Assembly: GCA_021777565.1 (NCBI GenBank)
Contig: JAJYDJ010000004.1
Span: 1-64,000, forward strand
Length of the DNA stretch: 64,000 bases
Direction of reading: 5' to 3'
Source: a bacterium
GTDB taxonomy: Bacteria > Patescibacteria > Microgenomatia > Levybacterales > UBA12049
The position numbers and the translations under genes are program-made. This document shows, piece by piece, positions 43,286 through 52,198 of this stretch. Every line of letters starts with the position of its first letter. Position 1 is the stretch's first letter. Under the pieces are notes generated by a model. That model was not told the DNA's origin, did not search any database, and saw only the letters and a list, made by a program, of their open reading frames with translations.

Positions 43286-44587
43286 ATGCATCACGAAGTA
43301 CTCTCAAATGGCGTTCATGTTTTTCTCTATCCACTGCACGAGATAAAGTCAGTGCACATGCATGTATTTGCCAAGGGAGGCAGTCTCATGGAAAATCCAG
43401 AGAAAAATGGTCTGGCACACTTCATGGAACACATGCTTTTGCAGGGGACACCTCATTTTAAGAACGCTCATGAGATTTCCCACTATATTGAGACGCTTGC
43501 AGGATCATTCAATGCCTATACCAATGATCGTGAGATCTCTTTTCACGTGAGTCTTCCCTATACCTACACAAAAGAAGCCATAGATCTGGCCTATGATATC
43601 TGGTTCTCCTCAACATTCCCAGAAGATGCTTTCGTGAAAGAAAAACGAGCGGTGTTATCTGAGGCAGCACAGAGGCTGGATGGGTTAGGCTATAAGCTTG
43701 GCAAATTTGGTAAAGATATGCGTTTTAAAGAAGGCACCAAACTCCGCCAGTTTACCATCGGTCTTCCAGAAGTGATTCAAAAAATTCAACTGGAGGATAC
43801 CGTAAATTACTGGAAACAGTTTTTCACCACAGATAATACCTATGTGTTGGTTATCGGCAATATGGATATAGAAGAGGTCAAAAAGCAAATTCAGGCTACC
43901 TTTGGGTCCGTTGAAAAAACAAGCGCGCCTACACTTTTCACAAGTATATCTGGTTCTGACTTTGCCCCAAGTGGCGTGTATATCAATCACGACGAGAAGT
44001 TACAAAGTAATTATGTAGACATCTCTATCCCATCCTTGCCTCTTGAGACAGAAAGAAGAAAATTAATGACTGCTGGCCTTGCGACGACTATCTTTGGAGG
44101 ATTGACCTCAAGCAGACTCCAGAAAGTCCTGCGCTGGGAGAAAGGTTTGGTATACGGTGCATCAATAGACTCCTATGCGATCCCACACCTGGGCGAGACG
44201 TCCTGCTCGACTGAAATGCGCAGTGAACAGTACTACGAAGCCATGGAGTTAATGACAGATCTTCTGGTCGAGTTCATGCACAAAGGACCAACTGATGATG
44301 AGATGGCACATGCCAAACAATACATTCACGACAGGCGCCTGATGGTTTTTGATGAACCCTCCCGCATCGTCGGCTGGTTCAAACATGAATTCCTGTGGCG
44401 AGATAAGATCATGATGCCAGAGGAGACACTCGAGATTCTCAAAACCATTACCAAAGAAGAAGTAAATGCGGTTCTTTCAGAACTTAACGTGAGTGGTGCA
44501 CAGATCATCCAACAAGGGCCACAGGCTGATGATGCCAAACTTCGTGGTTTTCTTGAGACACAGCTCACAAAAATTCAAGCAAAATAG
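43286..44587 (+). CDS. M16 family zinc peptidase
   Basis: A 433-residue peptidase of the pitrilysin/processing-peptidase family with the inverted zinc motif HFMEH and the downstream Glu in KEKRAVLSEAAQ. The second half-domain (VYGASIDSYAIPHLGETSC) is typical. No signal peptide. TACAAT (43274-43279) ends six bases before the ATG. Last core gene before the island. Confidence 0.92.
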   Translation: MHHEVLSNGVHVFLYPLHEIKSVHMHVFAKGGSLMENPEKNGLAHFMEHMLLQGTPHFKNAHEISHYIETLAGSFNAYTNDREISFHVSLPYTYTKEAIDLAYDIWFSSTFPEDAFVKEKRAVLSEAAQRLDGLGYKLGKFGKDMRFKEGTKLRQFTIGLPEVIQKIQLEDTVNYWKQFFTTDNTYVLVIGNMDIEEVKKQIQATFGSVEKTSAPTLFTSISGSDFAPSGVYINHDEKLQSNYVDISIPSLPLETERRKLMTAGLATTIFGGLTSSRLQKVLRWEKGLVYGASIDSYAIPHLGETSCSTEMRSEQYYEAMELMTDLLVEFMHKGPTDDEMAHAKQYIHDRRLMVFDEPSRIVGWFKHEFLWRDKIMMPEETLEILKTITKEEVNAVLSELNVSGAQIIQQGPQADDAKLRGFLETQLTKIQAK

Positions 44588-44588
44588 G

Positions 44589-44617
44589 TTGTCTTGAAGC
44601 CATAATCGTGCTATACT
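44589..44617 (+). promoter_or_regulatory. promoter of the short C-rich RNA
   Basis: TTGTCT (44589-44594), a 17-base spacer and TATACT (44612-44617), starting two bases after the M16 stop codon. Transcription would start near 44624. Confidence 0.65.
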
Positions 44618-44622
44618 CCCAG

Positions 44623-44680
44623 ATGTTGATGAGGATCCACTTCCCCCCACTTCCTTGCCGGATCCTCCTCAATTTTTTTC
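44623..44680 (+). ncRNA. candidate small RNA: long stem, C-rich loop, T-run
   Basis: TTGATGAGGATCC (44626-44638) pairs with GGATCCTCCTCAA (44660-44672), 12 of 13 positions, and is directly followed by seven T residues (44673-44679). The 21-base loop is ACTTCCCCCCACTTCCTTGCC, C-rich and complementary to purine-rich, Shine-Dalgarno-like sequences. With the promoter above, the whole transcription unit is about 55 nucleotides. Alternatives are a terminator of the M16 gene that happens to follow a promoter, or an attenuator before a 57-codon frame (44623-44796), MLMRIHFPPLPCRIL and onward, that starts at the expected leaderless position. The remaining bases to 44931 hold nothing else I can identify. 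Confidence 0.5.
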
Positions 44681-44931
44681 AACGCACATTTACACATCGT
44701 ACCCTTCATCTGTATGAAGAGATCACTCTTCAGGCACATGAATGTAATGGAATACCCCTGCACAAGCGCAGAGACTATTTCTGGCATTTACTTTGAGGTA
44801 TGGTGTGTAAATAAGGCGTATGACTTCCCCTAGAGCCTACTTCGTAGTAAAATACATATATCCTTTATTCCTGTCGGATCGCCCGCCTGGGATCGATGAC
44901 AGTATGAGGGAGGTTTGATATATCTCAATAA

Positions 44932-45002
44932 TGCCGGATCGTCTAATGGTAGGACAACGGACTCTGAATCCGTTTATCTTGGTTCGAATCCAGGTCCGGC
45001 AG
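44932..45002 (+). tRNA. tRNA-Gln (anticodon CTG)
   Basis: The acceptor stem TGCCGGA pairs with TCCGGCA; D stem GTCT/GGAC; anticodon stem ACGGA/TCCGT around CTCTGAA (anticodon CTG); T stem CTTGG/CCAGG around TTCGAAT; discriminator G. CCA is not encoded. Its 3' half is the integration target of the adjoining element: the recombinase frame on the minus strand runs into it, and a degraded copy of the 3' end lies at 62695-62722. Confidence 0.96.
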
Positions 45003-46718
45003 CAAGCTTGAAATAGCCTCATCAGAACCACACTTTTGGGTTACTAAATCAATGGAATCGCCAGGTTCGATTGTCTCCAGAACTTTAATATAGTTTTTCT
45101 TCATATTAGATAACACAATCCACGGTTCGTATTGATGTATCGATAAAATCTTATCAGTCAGTGTTAGGTTCGATCCGAGGGCGTGGAGTATAGCTCGCTT
45201 CTGTTCAGTTGTTCCTTTTTTAAACCAAATGTGCGCGTAGGTAGCAAAATTAAATGTCTGCTCACATAGTTCTAACCACTCATCAGCGCGTTTATCTGTC
45301 TGAGCAACATTGGTGCGCACTTGCTTCTGCTCTTCTAGAAGGTTTGTCTTTTTATGCGTATATTCTTCATCAGTAATGAAGCCTTTCAGTCGCATACTCA
45401 AGAGCTCATCAAGTTGCTTTTGTACGTCAGTATCTACAGATTGCAAGTTTTTCTTAATCGTAGTTCTTTCATGTACTTCGTTCTTATGCAACTCCTGTAA
45501 CCACTTAATTGCCCACTTACTAAATCCCTCAGGAATAGCAAACTGATCAATCAAGGCATTTACTTGTTCTTCAAATTGAGTGACCACAAGGGAAGTTTGT
45601 TTGCATTTCTCTCCATCAGCTAACATTTTCTTTGTACAATGAAGCCACGTGTAGTGAAGAATGGTAGGATTTCTCATTTCAGCAATCTTTTTTCCACACT
45701 GAATGCACTCATCTCTGTCCTGTGCTTTATGGAATTTCGTTTTACATATAGGGCAGATAATCTGCCATTTCTCTTCCATGGTAATATCACCACCACATTT
45801 GCCACACGTCATTTCTCCTGTGTATGCCCATTGTTTAGGTGTCAACCGTCTGTTTGCTTTCTTCCCAAGAAGGACCTGGATGGTGTCAAATTCTTCCTTT
45901 TTCATGAGAGGTTGGAAGTTGGCTGCAAACTCGCCTTCAGCTCGTACGATATGACCATAGTACTTTGGATCAGATAGTAACTTGTACCATGTACTCTTTG
46001 CCAGTGGGTTTCCACCCATTCTTTTTGTTTTTCTTGTGCGATATCCCCACTCATTGTTTAAAATATTTAGTGCTTCTATTGGTGTATGTGTCTTATTCAG
46101 AATAAGGGTAACTGCGTTATGTAGGAGTTGAAAACGATCCTTATCAACTCCCTGTATGTATTCATCGCGGTCATTCTTTATGTGGACATACCCTTGCGAG
46201 AGAGAACCACTCGGAATATACCCTGCTTTGAGTTTTGTTCTATTGCCACGCTTAACAACCTCACTTTTGTCATCACTGTCTCTGGTTGCTCTAGTAAATT
46301 CATTCATCAAATATTCCTTATCTCGTGGAGAATTTTCAAAAACACCATGGGGAGTAACGACAATCTTTAGCTTTCCATCAGACATGAGTTGCGTAAATCT
46401 GCCACCATCGGCGTAATTTCTCGCAATACGATTTGGGTGCCAAACCATAACGGCATCGACCTGTCCTTGTTCAATAAGGTCAATAAGTGCTTGAAATTGT
46501 GATCGTCCCATTTTGAAAGCTGATTGTTTTTCTTCAAAAACATGAATCATTGCAAGGGGAAGTTGAAATTTATTCACAATATCACTTATTAAATCTTCTT
46601 TTTGTCCTTCAATGGAGCGAAGTTGTTTATCTTCATTGTCCTCGGTGGATTTACGAAGATACATACCAAATCTGTATGTCTTTAGTTTTTGTTGGAGTGT
46701 GTAATCAAAAAATGCCAT
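44943..46718 (-). CDS. large serine recombinase / integrase
   Basis: Site-specific recombinase that integrates the element. The 591-residue product has the resolvase-type catalytic domain (GMYLRKSTEDNED with nucleophile Ser, VWHPNRIARN), a recombinase domain (NEWGYRTRKTKRMGGNPLAKST) and a zinc ribbon (MTCGKCGGDI, IICPICKTKF, CIQCGKKI) then coiled coil. The last 20 codons (LLPDLDSNQDKRIQSPLSYH) are simply the reverse complement of tRNA-Gln, so the native C-terminus is fused to the target by integration. The frame may have been extended by that event. Confidence 0.93.
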   Translation of the reverse strand: MAFFDYTLQQKLKTYRFGMYLRKSTEDNEDKQLRSIEGQKEDLISDIVNKFQLPLAMIHVFEEKQSAFKMGRSQFQALIDLIEQGQVDAVMVWHPNRIARNYADGGRFTQLMSDGKLKIVVTPHGVFENSPRDKEYLMNEFTRATRDSDDKSEVVKRGNRTKLKAGYIPSGSLSQGYVHIKNDRDEYIQGVDKDRFQLLHNAVTLILNKTHTPIEALNILNNEWGYRTRKTKRMGGNPLAKSTWYKLLSDPKYYGHIVRAEGEFAANFQPLMKKEEFDTIQVLLGKKANRRLTPKQWAYTGEMTCGKCGGDITMEEKWQIICPICKTKFHKAQDRDECIQCGKKIAEMRNPTILHYTWLHCTKKMLADGEKCKQTSLVVTQFEEQVNALIDQFAIPEGFSKWAIKWLQELHKNEVHERTTIKKNLQSVDTDVQKQLDELLSMRLKGFITDEEYTHKKTNLLEEQKQVRTNVAQTDKRADEWLELCEQTFNFATYAHIWFKKGTTEQKRAILHALGSNLTLTDKILSIHQYEPWIVLSNMKKNYIKVLETIEPGDSIDLVTQKCGSDEAISSLLPDLDSNQDKRIQSPLSYH

Positions 46719-46735
46719 AGGTAATAAAAAATAGC

Positions 46736-48172
46736 TTACGGATAATAGCCGCTTTCTCTGGCTGTTTTCTCCACTATCGTATCATACATCTCATTGCATT
46801 TCTCTTCGTCGGGAACCATGTCTTGATGAAACAGAAATGACGAAAATTCCTCAAGTTCTCCCGTGGAAAACAACTCTTTGAATAACTCGTGAAGCGCATG
46901 CATAGCCGTATTGTGATGTATCAACACCTCTTTGGCTTCCTTCTGTGCATGAGCTATGGTCTTCTCTCCTAAAATTTCCATGTCATCAAAAAAGTCATGT
47001 TCAATGCGGGAGATGACGTGCGAATACGTTTGTATGAGTTGGTACACCACCATCATGTTGGCTAAGAGGTGTTGTATTGTTGTTAGTGTTTCCTTATTTT
47101 TGAATGTGTAGGTTGTTGCTCTGTCATTTATCTTATGCGGCTTCAAGAGTGTCATACTTTCCAGAAGATCTGAGATATGGGAAAGTTCTATATCATATAA
47201 TGATTCTTCTCCAGAATCTCGTATATAAAAGCTATCAACCGAGGCAGCATAGCGACGAAATTCTCCATGCGAATCATATTCACCAATCTCATATGTTCCA
47301 ATATCATCAACGTACCGTTGCAGCCACGTATCTGAAAACAGATGCATGTTGTTATAGATACTTTTGATCAGAATACCTTCTTTGTCATCTTCTTGTCCTT
47401 TTTGTAAAACTCCCTGGGCTGTAAGGCTTTGTATGCGATCACATTGCTCTTTGTATACTTGCTCGTAGGCTCTCTGTACTTCTGGTGTTACCATTTGTGA
47501 AAAATGGACTGTCTTCTCAATATATTCACTTATTTCATCATCAGTAATCTCTTCAGACTTATTTTTCGTTTCTTTCGCAAGGGTAAATCGTATCCAGTCC
47601 GCATGTTGCGTAACATACTCCTCAAGAAGCTCATCCTGTGTTTTATGCATGTTTTCCAGTGCATCCTCAAGAGATTCTGTATATGGATAGTCTTGTTTGT
47701 TTATTACGCCTTGTTTTAGGAGGGTATAGTATGTCTCAGATATGGCAATCCTCTCAATTTCAATAGTTTCATTGAGCCTTCTTTGTTTTTCTTCATCTAG
47801 CTTTTGCTGATACATATCAGGAGAGATAAATATGGGGAATATTCTTTGCGTTTTGTGAATGTTTCTCGCCAGATGATCTACAAGCATCATATAGTGGAGT
47901 TTATCCAGCAGTGCACTTTGTCGCTCGAGCTCAATCATACTAGTGCCTAAATCCACTTGGACAAATGATACTCGCTTATACAGCGTAGTATAGAAATTAT
48001 ATGCTCGTGCTTGTGCTATTGATAATGCATTGATAAGTGTTTTTCGCTCATTCTCATAGCTTTTACTAGCTTCATCCTCTTTGAGGATATATCCAATAAC
48101 AAGCTGTGCCGTTTCTTTGGCTGTTAATGCTTGTCCGAGTTGGTTTAGCTTTTTTAAGTCAAAATGAGTCAT
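46736..48172 (-). CDS. helical element protein, 478 aa
   Basis: Family not recognised. The product is almost wholly helical and highly charged, rich in Glu, Gln and Tyr, with coiled-coil-like stretches (for example KQRRLNETIEIERIAISETY) and no membrane segment or catalytic motif. It sits between the zinc-binding protein and the recombinase in one operon (three and 17 bases apart), so a structural or DNA-handling role in the element is the likely reading. Confidence 0.65.
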   Translation of the reverse strand: MTHFDLKKLNQLGQALTAKETAQLVIGYILKEDEASKSYENERKTLINALSIAQARAYNFYTTLYKRVSFVQVDLGTSMIELERQSALLDKLHYMMLVDHLARNIHKTQRIFPIFISPDMYQQKLDEEKQRRLNETIEIERIAISETYYTLLKQGVINKQDYPYTESLEDALENMHKTQDELLEEYVTQHADWIRFTLAKETKNKSEEITDDEISEYIEKTVHFSQMVTPEVQRAYEQVYKEQCDRIQSLTAQGVLQKGQEDDKEGILIKSIYNNMHLFSDTWLQRYVDDIGTYEIGEYDSHGEFRRYAASVDSFYIRDSGEESLYDIELSHISDLLESMTLLKPHKINDRATTYTFKNKETLTTIQHLLANMMVVYQLIQTYSHVISRIEHDFFDDMEILGEKTIAHAQKEAKEVLIHHNTAMHALHELFKELFSTGELEEFSSFLFHQDMVPDEEKCNEMYDTIVEKTARESGYYP

Positions 48173-48175
48173 AGA

Positions 48176-48556
48176 TTATCTTTTGGTTTTCCTTTCAAGA
48201 ATAAGTCGATCAACCACTTCCATCTTTTCCTCCAGTTCTGCCACTTCAAATGCCTTAAGTGCAATGCCAAGCAAATAACCTAGTGTCGTAGCAATTTTGG
48301 GTGGCAGTATGCCACTTCTCACTTCATTCATAACTTGAACAGTTGCCGTGGTTACATCACTAGCTTTGTGTATGGTAAGAGGTGACAAATCAAGATTGAG
48401 TTTTTGATACCCCTCAGATGCGCCACCTTTCTGTACAGCAATTTCTTTTACTTCCTTCATTGCTGGCTCATGGTTGATACAGAAAAAGGAGTTATCTACA
48501 GCATAACTACCACACTGTTTGCCATTTGTTTTCATATAGTGACACTGTTTATTCAT
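48176..48556 (-). CDS. small zinc-binding element protein, 126 aa
   Basis: N-terminal Cys/His cluster C-x9-C-x10-C-x2-H (CHYMKTNGKQCGSYAVD then FFCINHEP), typical of short zinc-binding proteins of mobile elements. A helical C-terminal part follows (LLGIALKAFEVAELEEKMEVVDRL). It overlaps the ATPase gene by four bases. Function unknown. Confidence 0.68.
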   Translation of the reverse strand: MNKQCHYMKTNGKQCGSYAVDNSFFCINHEPAMKEVKEIAVQKGGASEGYQKLNLDLSPLTIHKASDVTTATVQVMNEVRSGILPPKIATTLGYLLGIALKAFEVAELEEKMEVVDRLILERKTKR

Positions 48557-49998
48557 ATAGTCTTAGGTGAGCTACTTACGGGGAGGGGGATATCCTCCTC
48601 ATTATCAAATAGCTTCTGTATAGACGGTTCTGACACTTCTGACGGATTTTCTTCACACATAACTTCGCAAGTATCCTTTTCGTCCGTAGACTCATTATCT
48701 GCTTCAGGATATGTTTTTTCACTGTCAGAACTGTCAGATGTGCCAAGAAGACCATAACTCATGGCAAGTTTTGTCAGAAGCTCTTCATCATAGAGAATTC
48801 CCCGTTGCCCTTGTGTCCCTCGCTTTTTAAGAAATCCAAGCCCTTTAAGTATTCTTCCGATGGTTTCGTGAGTAAGCGTAAACCGTGTGTCACGTGTGGC
48901 ATTGATCTTGTTTGCCACCAGATCTGTTGGCAAGAATGCATCACATACATCGTATTTGAGTGCAATCAGTGCTTCTAAGACATGTGCTTCTATACTATCA
49001 ATGGCATCTTCTTTTTTCTGGGTATCAATAAGGGCAATGAGGCGCAAAAATGTTTCTTTTTTCTCGGGGAAGAAGGTGAGTACCAATTGATAAAGTGGAG
49101 ACATAATATCACCAAATCTGCCTTGTGCTGGCTTTTCTGCAGCCACAAGAGGAGTAGCAATATGGGCAATACGAAACGCTGTGAGCCTATCTTTGAGTGG
49201 TTGTGCATATTCTGGGAGCACTTTGTTGCTAAATGACTTGTTTGATGGCTTCATGTCTACAGCAATGCTTCGTGATTCCAAAATGTCATCTACTGGTCTA
49301 TTGGTTGCAATAATGGTTGGCCCAAACAGGTGATAGACCTTGGTATCCTTAAAGGCTCCTTTTTCAGGCCAAAGTGTGCGAGAAGACACTGATCCTTTTT
49401 CAAACCGAGCAAGAAACAAATCATCACAATTTGCTCGCTCTACTTTTTTAGGGAAGTCTTTAATATCAAAACCAAGAGATGCTTTATGGTCATTACCCCA
49501 ACGGATAATATCTGCTTCACGAATACATTCTGTGTATACACCGCGTCTGGCAACATAAAGAGCCCCCTTCATGGTTCTGCTTTTCCCTCGCTCTTTTACT
49601 GCATAAAAATACAAGATAGGTGAAAAATGCAATTTGTCCAGTATATACGTATGAAAGTCCCATAGGACAAGCAGATGATAATACAATTCGTGAGGGAGAT
49701 CAGAAATATGTTTGTGATAGGCAAGCAAGTCCTCGTAGAGCCTTATGTCTTCTGTACATTCCTGTTCTGCATGATGACTCAATGCTTGAGATAACCCTTC
49801 TTTGTCTGCAAAGGTATAAGGACATGCCTCAAGAGGTGGTGGGGCACAAATCATATCATCCAGTTCAATCTGATCAGTCAGTTTATTGTCTGTCATCAGG
49901 TAACGAAGCTTCCCCTGATCATTGATCACATCAATAACTCCTGGGATATCCAGTGCGTATATGATTTTCTTTGGTTTTTCTGTGTTAGCTTTTTCCAT
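48553..49998 (-). CDS. D5/primase-helicase-like ATPase of the element
   Basis: A 481-residue protein with an AAA+-type core resembling phage/plasmid primase-helicase C-terminal ATPases. SPILYFYAVKERGKSRTMK is a Walker A whose first Gly is lost but whose GKS is kept; ASLGFDIKDFPKK sits at the Walker B position; HLFGPTIIATNRPVDDILESRSIAVDM is the sensor-1/arginine-finger block. A winged-helix-like part (TRDTRFTLTHETIGRILKGLGF) and an acidic Ser/Glu-rich tail follow. The degenerate P-loop raises doubt over ATP hydrolysis. Probable replication or maintenance protein of the element. Confidence 0.7.
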   Translation of the reverse strand: MEKANTEKPKKIIYALDIPGVIDVINDQGKLRYLMTDNKLTDQIELDDMICAPPPLEACPYTFADKEGLSQALSHHAEQECTEDIRLYEDLLAYHKHISDLPHELYYHLLVLWDFHTYILDKLHFSPILYFYAVKERGKSRTMKGALYVARRGVYTECIREADIIRWGNDHKASLGFDIKDFPKKVERANCDDLFLARFEKGSVSSRTLWPEKGAFKDTKVYHLFGPTIIATNRPVDDILESRSIAVDMKPSNKSFSNKVLPEYAQPLKDRLTAFRIAHIATPLVAAEKPAQGRFGDIMSPLYQLVLTFFPEKKETFLRLIALIDTQKKEDAIDSIEAHVLEALIALKYDVCDAFLPTDLVANKINATRDTRFTLTHETIGRILKGLGFLKKRGTQGQRGILYDEELLTKLAMSYGLLGTSDSSDSEKTYPEADNESTDEKDTCEVMCEENPSEVSEPSIQKLFDNEEDIPLPVSSSPKTI

Positions 49999-50176
49999 AT
50001 GCTTTTATGTACTCGTCAAAGGCGAGTGATTTATATTGATAAATCAGGTACTTTATTTGTTGTTTTTCTACATTTTTCTCTTTGATATATGCAATATGTG
50101 CATCAACTGCCTCATCCAAAAGCACATCAAGAACAGCAAGGAATGTTTGGACATTGTGAGTAAATGACAAATTCAT
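49985..50176 (-). CDS. small element protein, 63 aa
   Basis: Family not recognised. Helical, soluble, with FLAVLDVLLDEAVDAHIAYI. It overlaps the ATPase gene by 14 bases and the upstream gene by four, so it is a coupled member of the operon, which supports it being real. Confidence 0.55.
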   Translation of the reverse strand: MNLSFTHNVQTFLAVLDVLLDEAVDAHIAYIKEKNVEKQQIKYLIYQYKSLAFDEYIKAYGKS

Positions 50177-50385
50177 ATTGATTCCTTCCCCTTTTTTGTG
50201 ATCTTTATGCGTTGTTTCTCATTGATCCAAGCTTTTTGGATAGGACGGTAGATGGCATGAAATAGTCCCAGGAGCTTTTCTCCCTGCGTAAGAGCCTCTT
50301 CATAGGAGATGGCCTTGCCATACTGCTTTTGATACAGCACTTGGTACTCAAGAATAGCTTCACGAGGGAGTGTAACGTTATTCAC
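50173..50385 (-). CDS. small element protein, 70 aa, GTG start
   Basis: Short helical protein of a type repeatedly seen in Patescibacteria islands (AILEYQVLYQKQYGKAISYEEALTQG, then LLGLFHAIYRPIQ); function unknown. A GTG at 50385 is preferred to the ATG at 50412: it has AGAGGAG about nine bases upstream and its codon overlaps the end of the preceding gene, giving translational coupling. Confidence 0.65.
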   Translation of the reverse strand: MNNVTLPREAILEYQVLYQKQYGKAISYEEALTQGEKLLGLFHAIYRPIQKAWINEKQRIKITKKGKESI

Positions 50386-50653
50386 TATATATTCTCCTCT
50401 CTGCAAAAACACGTGCTTTGAGTTCTTTCAAAATATAGAAATATTTTTTAGGAGAAACGGTCAGGGTATCTGCCCAGAAAGCTTGTATGAGGATATCCAA
50501 GTCTCCATTGCCATTTCGTTTAAATACAAAAAGTAAACGATTAGACTCTGTGGGATCCAGATGATCAAGCGAAAATCCATAGCAGATGAGTGTTGCTGCC
50601 AACGATATTTCACTGGTTTTTAGATAGTATTTTTCTTCTTTATTCATACTCAT
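50378..50653 (-). CDS. DUF5659-like protein, 91 aa
   Basis: Short protein with the pattern LKTSEISLAATLICYGFSLD, LLFVFKRNGNGDLDILIQAFW and a C-terminal LKELKARVFAERRI, resembling the DUF5659 family found on mobile elements. Function unknown. First gene of the leftward operon; a possible promoter is TTTACC-N17-CATACT upstream. Confidence 0.68.
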   Translation of the reverse strand: MSMNKEEKYYLKTSEISLAATLICYGFSLDHLDPTESNRLLFVFKRNGNGDLDILIQAFWADTLTVSPKKYFYILKELKARVFAERRIYSE

Positions 50654-50715
50654 ATGGTGGCTCGCAGTCGCCTTTGAGCATGATCAGTATGAATTATGTC
50701 TAAATGGAGGTAAAC

Positions 50716-50760
50716 GGAAAAAAAGCGGGAAAATTGTGGAAAAATTCTCGGGAAATTGTA
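50716..50760. repeat. four iteron-like direct repeats
   Basis: Four tandem units of about 11 bases: GGAAAAAAAGC, GGGAAAATTGT, GGAAAAATTCTC and GGGAAATTGTA, starting about 60 bases upstream of the replication-like operon and ending at the stop of the winged-helix gene. Spacing near one helical turn suits a protein-binding array, such as a replication origin or operator. Confidence 0.45.
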
Positions 50761-50762
50761 CC

Positions 50763-52091
50763 TTATTTCTGAGGTAAAGCAACTAATTTATATCCAATGT
50801 TTGGTATATTAAAGAACATTATGTTAATTTCATCATTAGTCATCTTCGCATTTCTGAGAATTGGTTTTAAGTCATCCATAATATATTGAGTTGCTCTGTT
50901 AGAATCTTCTGACTGGAACGAATTAGATGGAATTTTTGCTTTTACGTCATCATATGTAGTAACGGCTTCTTTATTTATTAAGAGTAATCTAAGTAATTTT
51001 ATTCCTCTGGTACTCGGCCGAATATTTATCTGTGGGTTATCTCTAAATTTGAGTGTCGCTTTTGTTATATTGAGTTCGAGGCATCCAAAGGAATATATCT
51101 CTTCAGAAGGTATAGGCGATTGAGATACATCGCTAGATTTTTTGTTTTGGCTTTCTTGTACTTGGAGGGGTTTCTTCTCCACAGTATTAGGATTTATATT
51201 CCTAGTGTGTGATTTCATTGCCTTTTGAGTATTAAAGCCATCTACATAAACAAAGGCTCTAGGTGGAAGAGTGATGGTAACCTCGCAATGTCGGGGGGGA
51301 TAGTATTCTTGAAGGTCACCACCAAAAATTATACTTTTTTGACTTTTGGATGTAACAGTTGGTTTAGAAGCGAAATCAATTTTTACATTGTTTATAGTGA
51401 AATATCTTTCTCTTTCTAAAAGACGCAAAACATGCATAAACTTATATTTTATATCTGGTCTGTTCTTATCTGGCCGTAGTAACGAAATTCCTGCAGGATC
51501 ATCTGTTGGGTTTTGCTTCTCATAAGAGCCTAGTATGGCTTCTGAAATTGTTAAGATACCACTACCATCATCAAAGTCAGCTTTTTTATCTTCATCCAAA
51601 ATCTCTTTTATACATTGAAGCACTGTCTTTTTTTGTAACTCCTCGCTATATACATTACCTACTCCCTCAATCTCATCATGAAGTGATTCAGCAAATGAGA
51701 GTAGTTGCTTATAGCTTACATCCGCTTTATATACCCCCGATTTAATCACTTTAAAGTTTTTGATAACTTTTTCTTTCTGTAGTGTATCGATGGCATCAAG
51801 AGTATCAAATCCTACTCGCCACTGGTCATTGTCTGCAAGTTCTGATGGAGAGAGAAGATCTATACTAAAAAAATCTGATTTTGGCTCCTTTAACTTCTTT
51901 CCAACCTCTGTGAGGTCGGTGACTATTTGCATCAATTCTTCAGAAATACGCTCAGCCTTTTCAAGACCAGTATTTCTGCCCAGGGGATTGAGTGACAAAT
52001 CTACAGGAACAGCAAGTTGACCTTCTTGGTCAGAAAGAATCTCTTCTGTAGATTTTTTACCTAAGAATTTATTCAATATTTTAATACTCAT
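50763..52091 (-). CDS. winged-helix DNA-binding protein of the element, 442 aa
   Basis: The N-terminal 330 residues are not recognised; they include a long helical part and a beta-rich stretch (REVTITLPPRAFVYVDG-like region, CEVTITLPPRAFVYVD). The C-terminal 110 residues look like a transcriptional-regulator winged helix: FGCLELNITKATLKF, STRGIKLLRLLLINKEAVTTYDD and a final IPNIGYKLVALPQK, as in OmpR/SARP-type effector domains. Promoter TTGTAA-N17-TATCAT upstream. Likely a regulator of the element, and next to the cargo. Confidence 0.65.
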   Translation of the reverse strand: MSIKILNKFLGKKSTEEILSDQEGQLAVPVDLSLNPLGRNTGLEKAERISEELMQIVTDLTEVGKKLKEPKSDFFSIDLLSPSELADNDQWRVGFDTLDAIDTLQKEKVIKNFKVIKSGVYKADVSYKQLLSFAESLHDEIEGVGNVYSEELQKKTVLQCIKEILDEDKKADFDDGSGILTISEAILGSYEKQNPTDDPAGISLLRPDKNRPDIKYKFMHVLRLLERERYFTINNVKIDFASKPTVTSKSQKSIIFGGDLQEYYPPRHCEVTITLPPRAFVYVDGFNTQKAMKSHTRNINPNTVEKKPLQVQESQNKKSSDVSQSPIPSEEIYSFGCLELNITKATLKFRDNPQINIRPSTRGIKLLRLLLINKEAVTTYDDVKAKIPSNSFQSEDSNRATQYIMDDLKPILRNAKMTNDEINIMFFNIPNIGYKLVALPQK

Positions 52092-52198
52092 GAATCTGGC
52101 TTGATGATATCAGATCAAAAGTTATGTTACAAATATGGTTACTATCTACAAAGAATGATGAGAATATTAAAACTATTATTAGTTTATATAGGAATTTA

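Noticed and set aside
44608..44796. Small frame downstream of the M16 gene as a protein gene
   Set aside because: A strong hairpin with T-run interrupts it; possible as a leaderless 57-codon gene from 44623 but the RNA reading is better supported.
44943..45002. Conserved-looking C-terminus LLPDLDSNQD of the recombinase
   Set aside because: It is the reverse complement of tRNA-Gln read as protein, not a functional motif.
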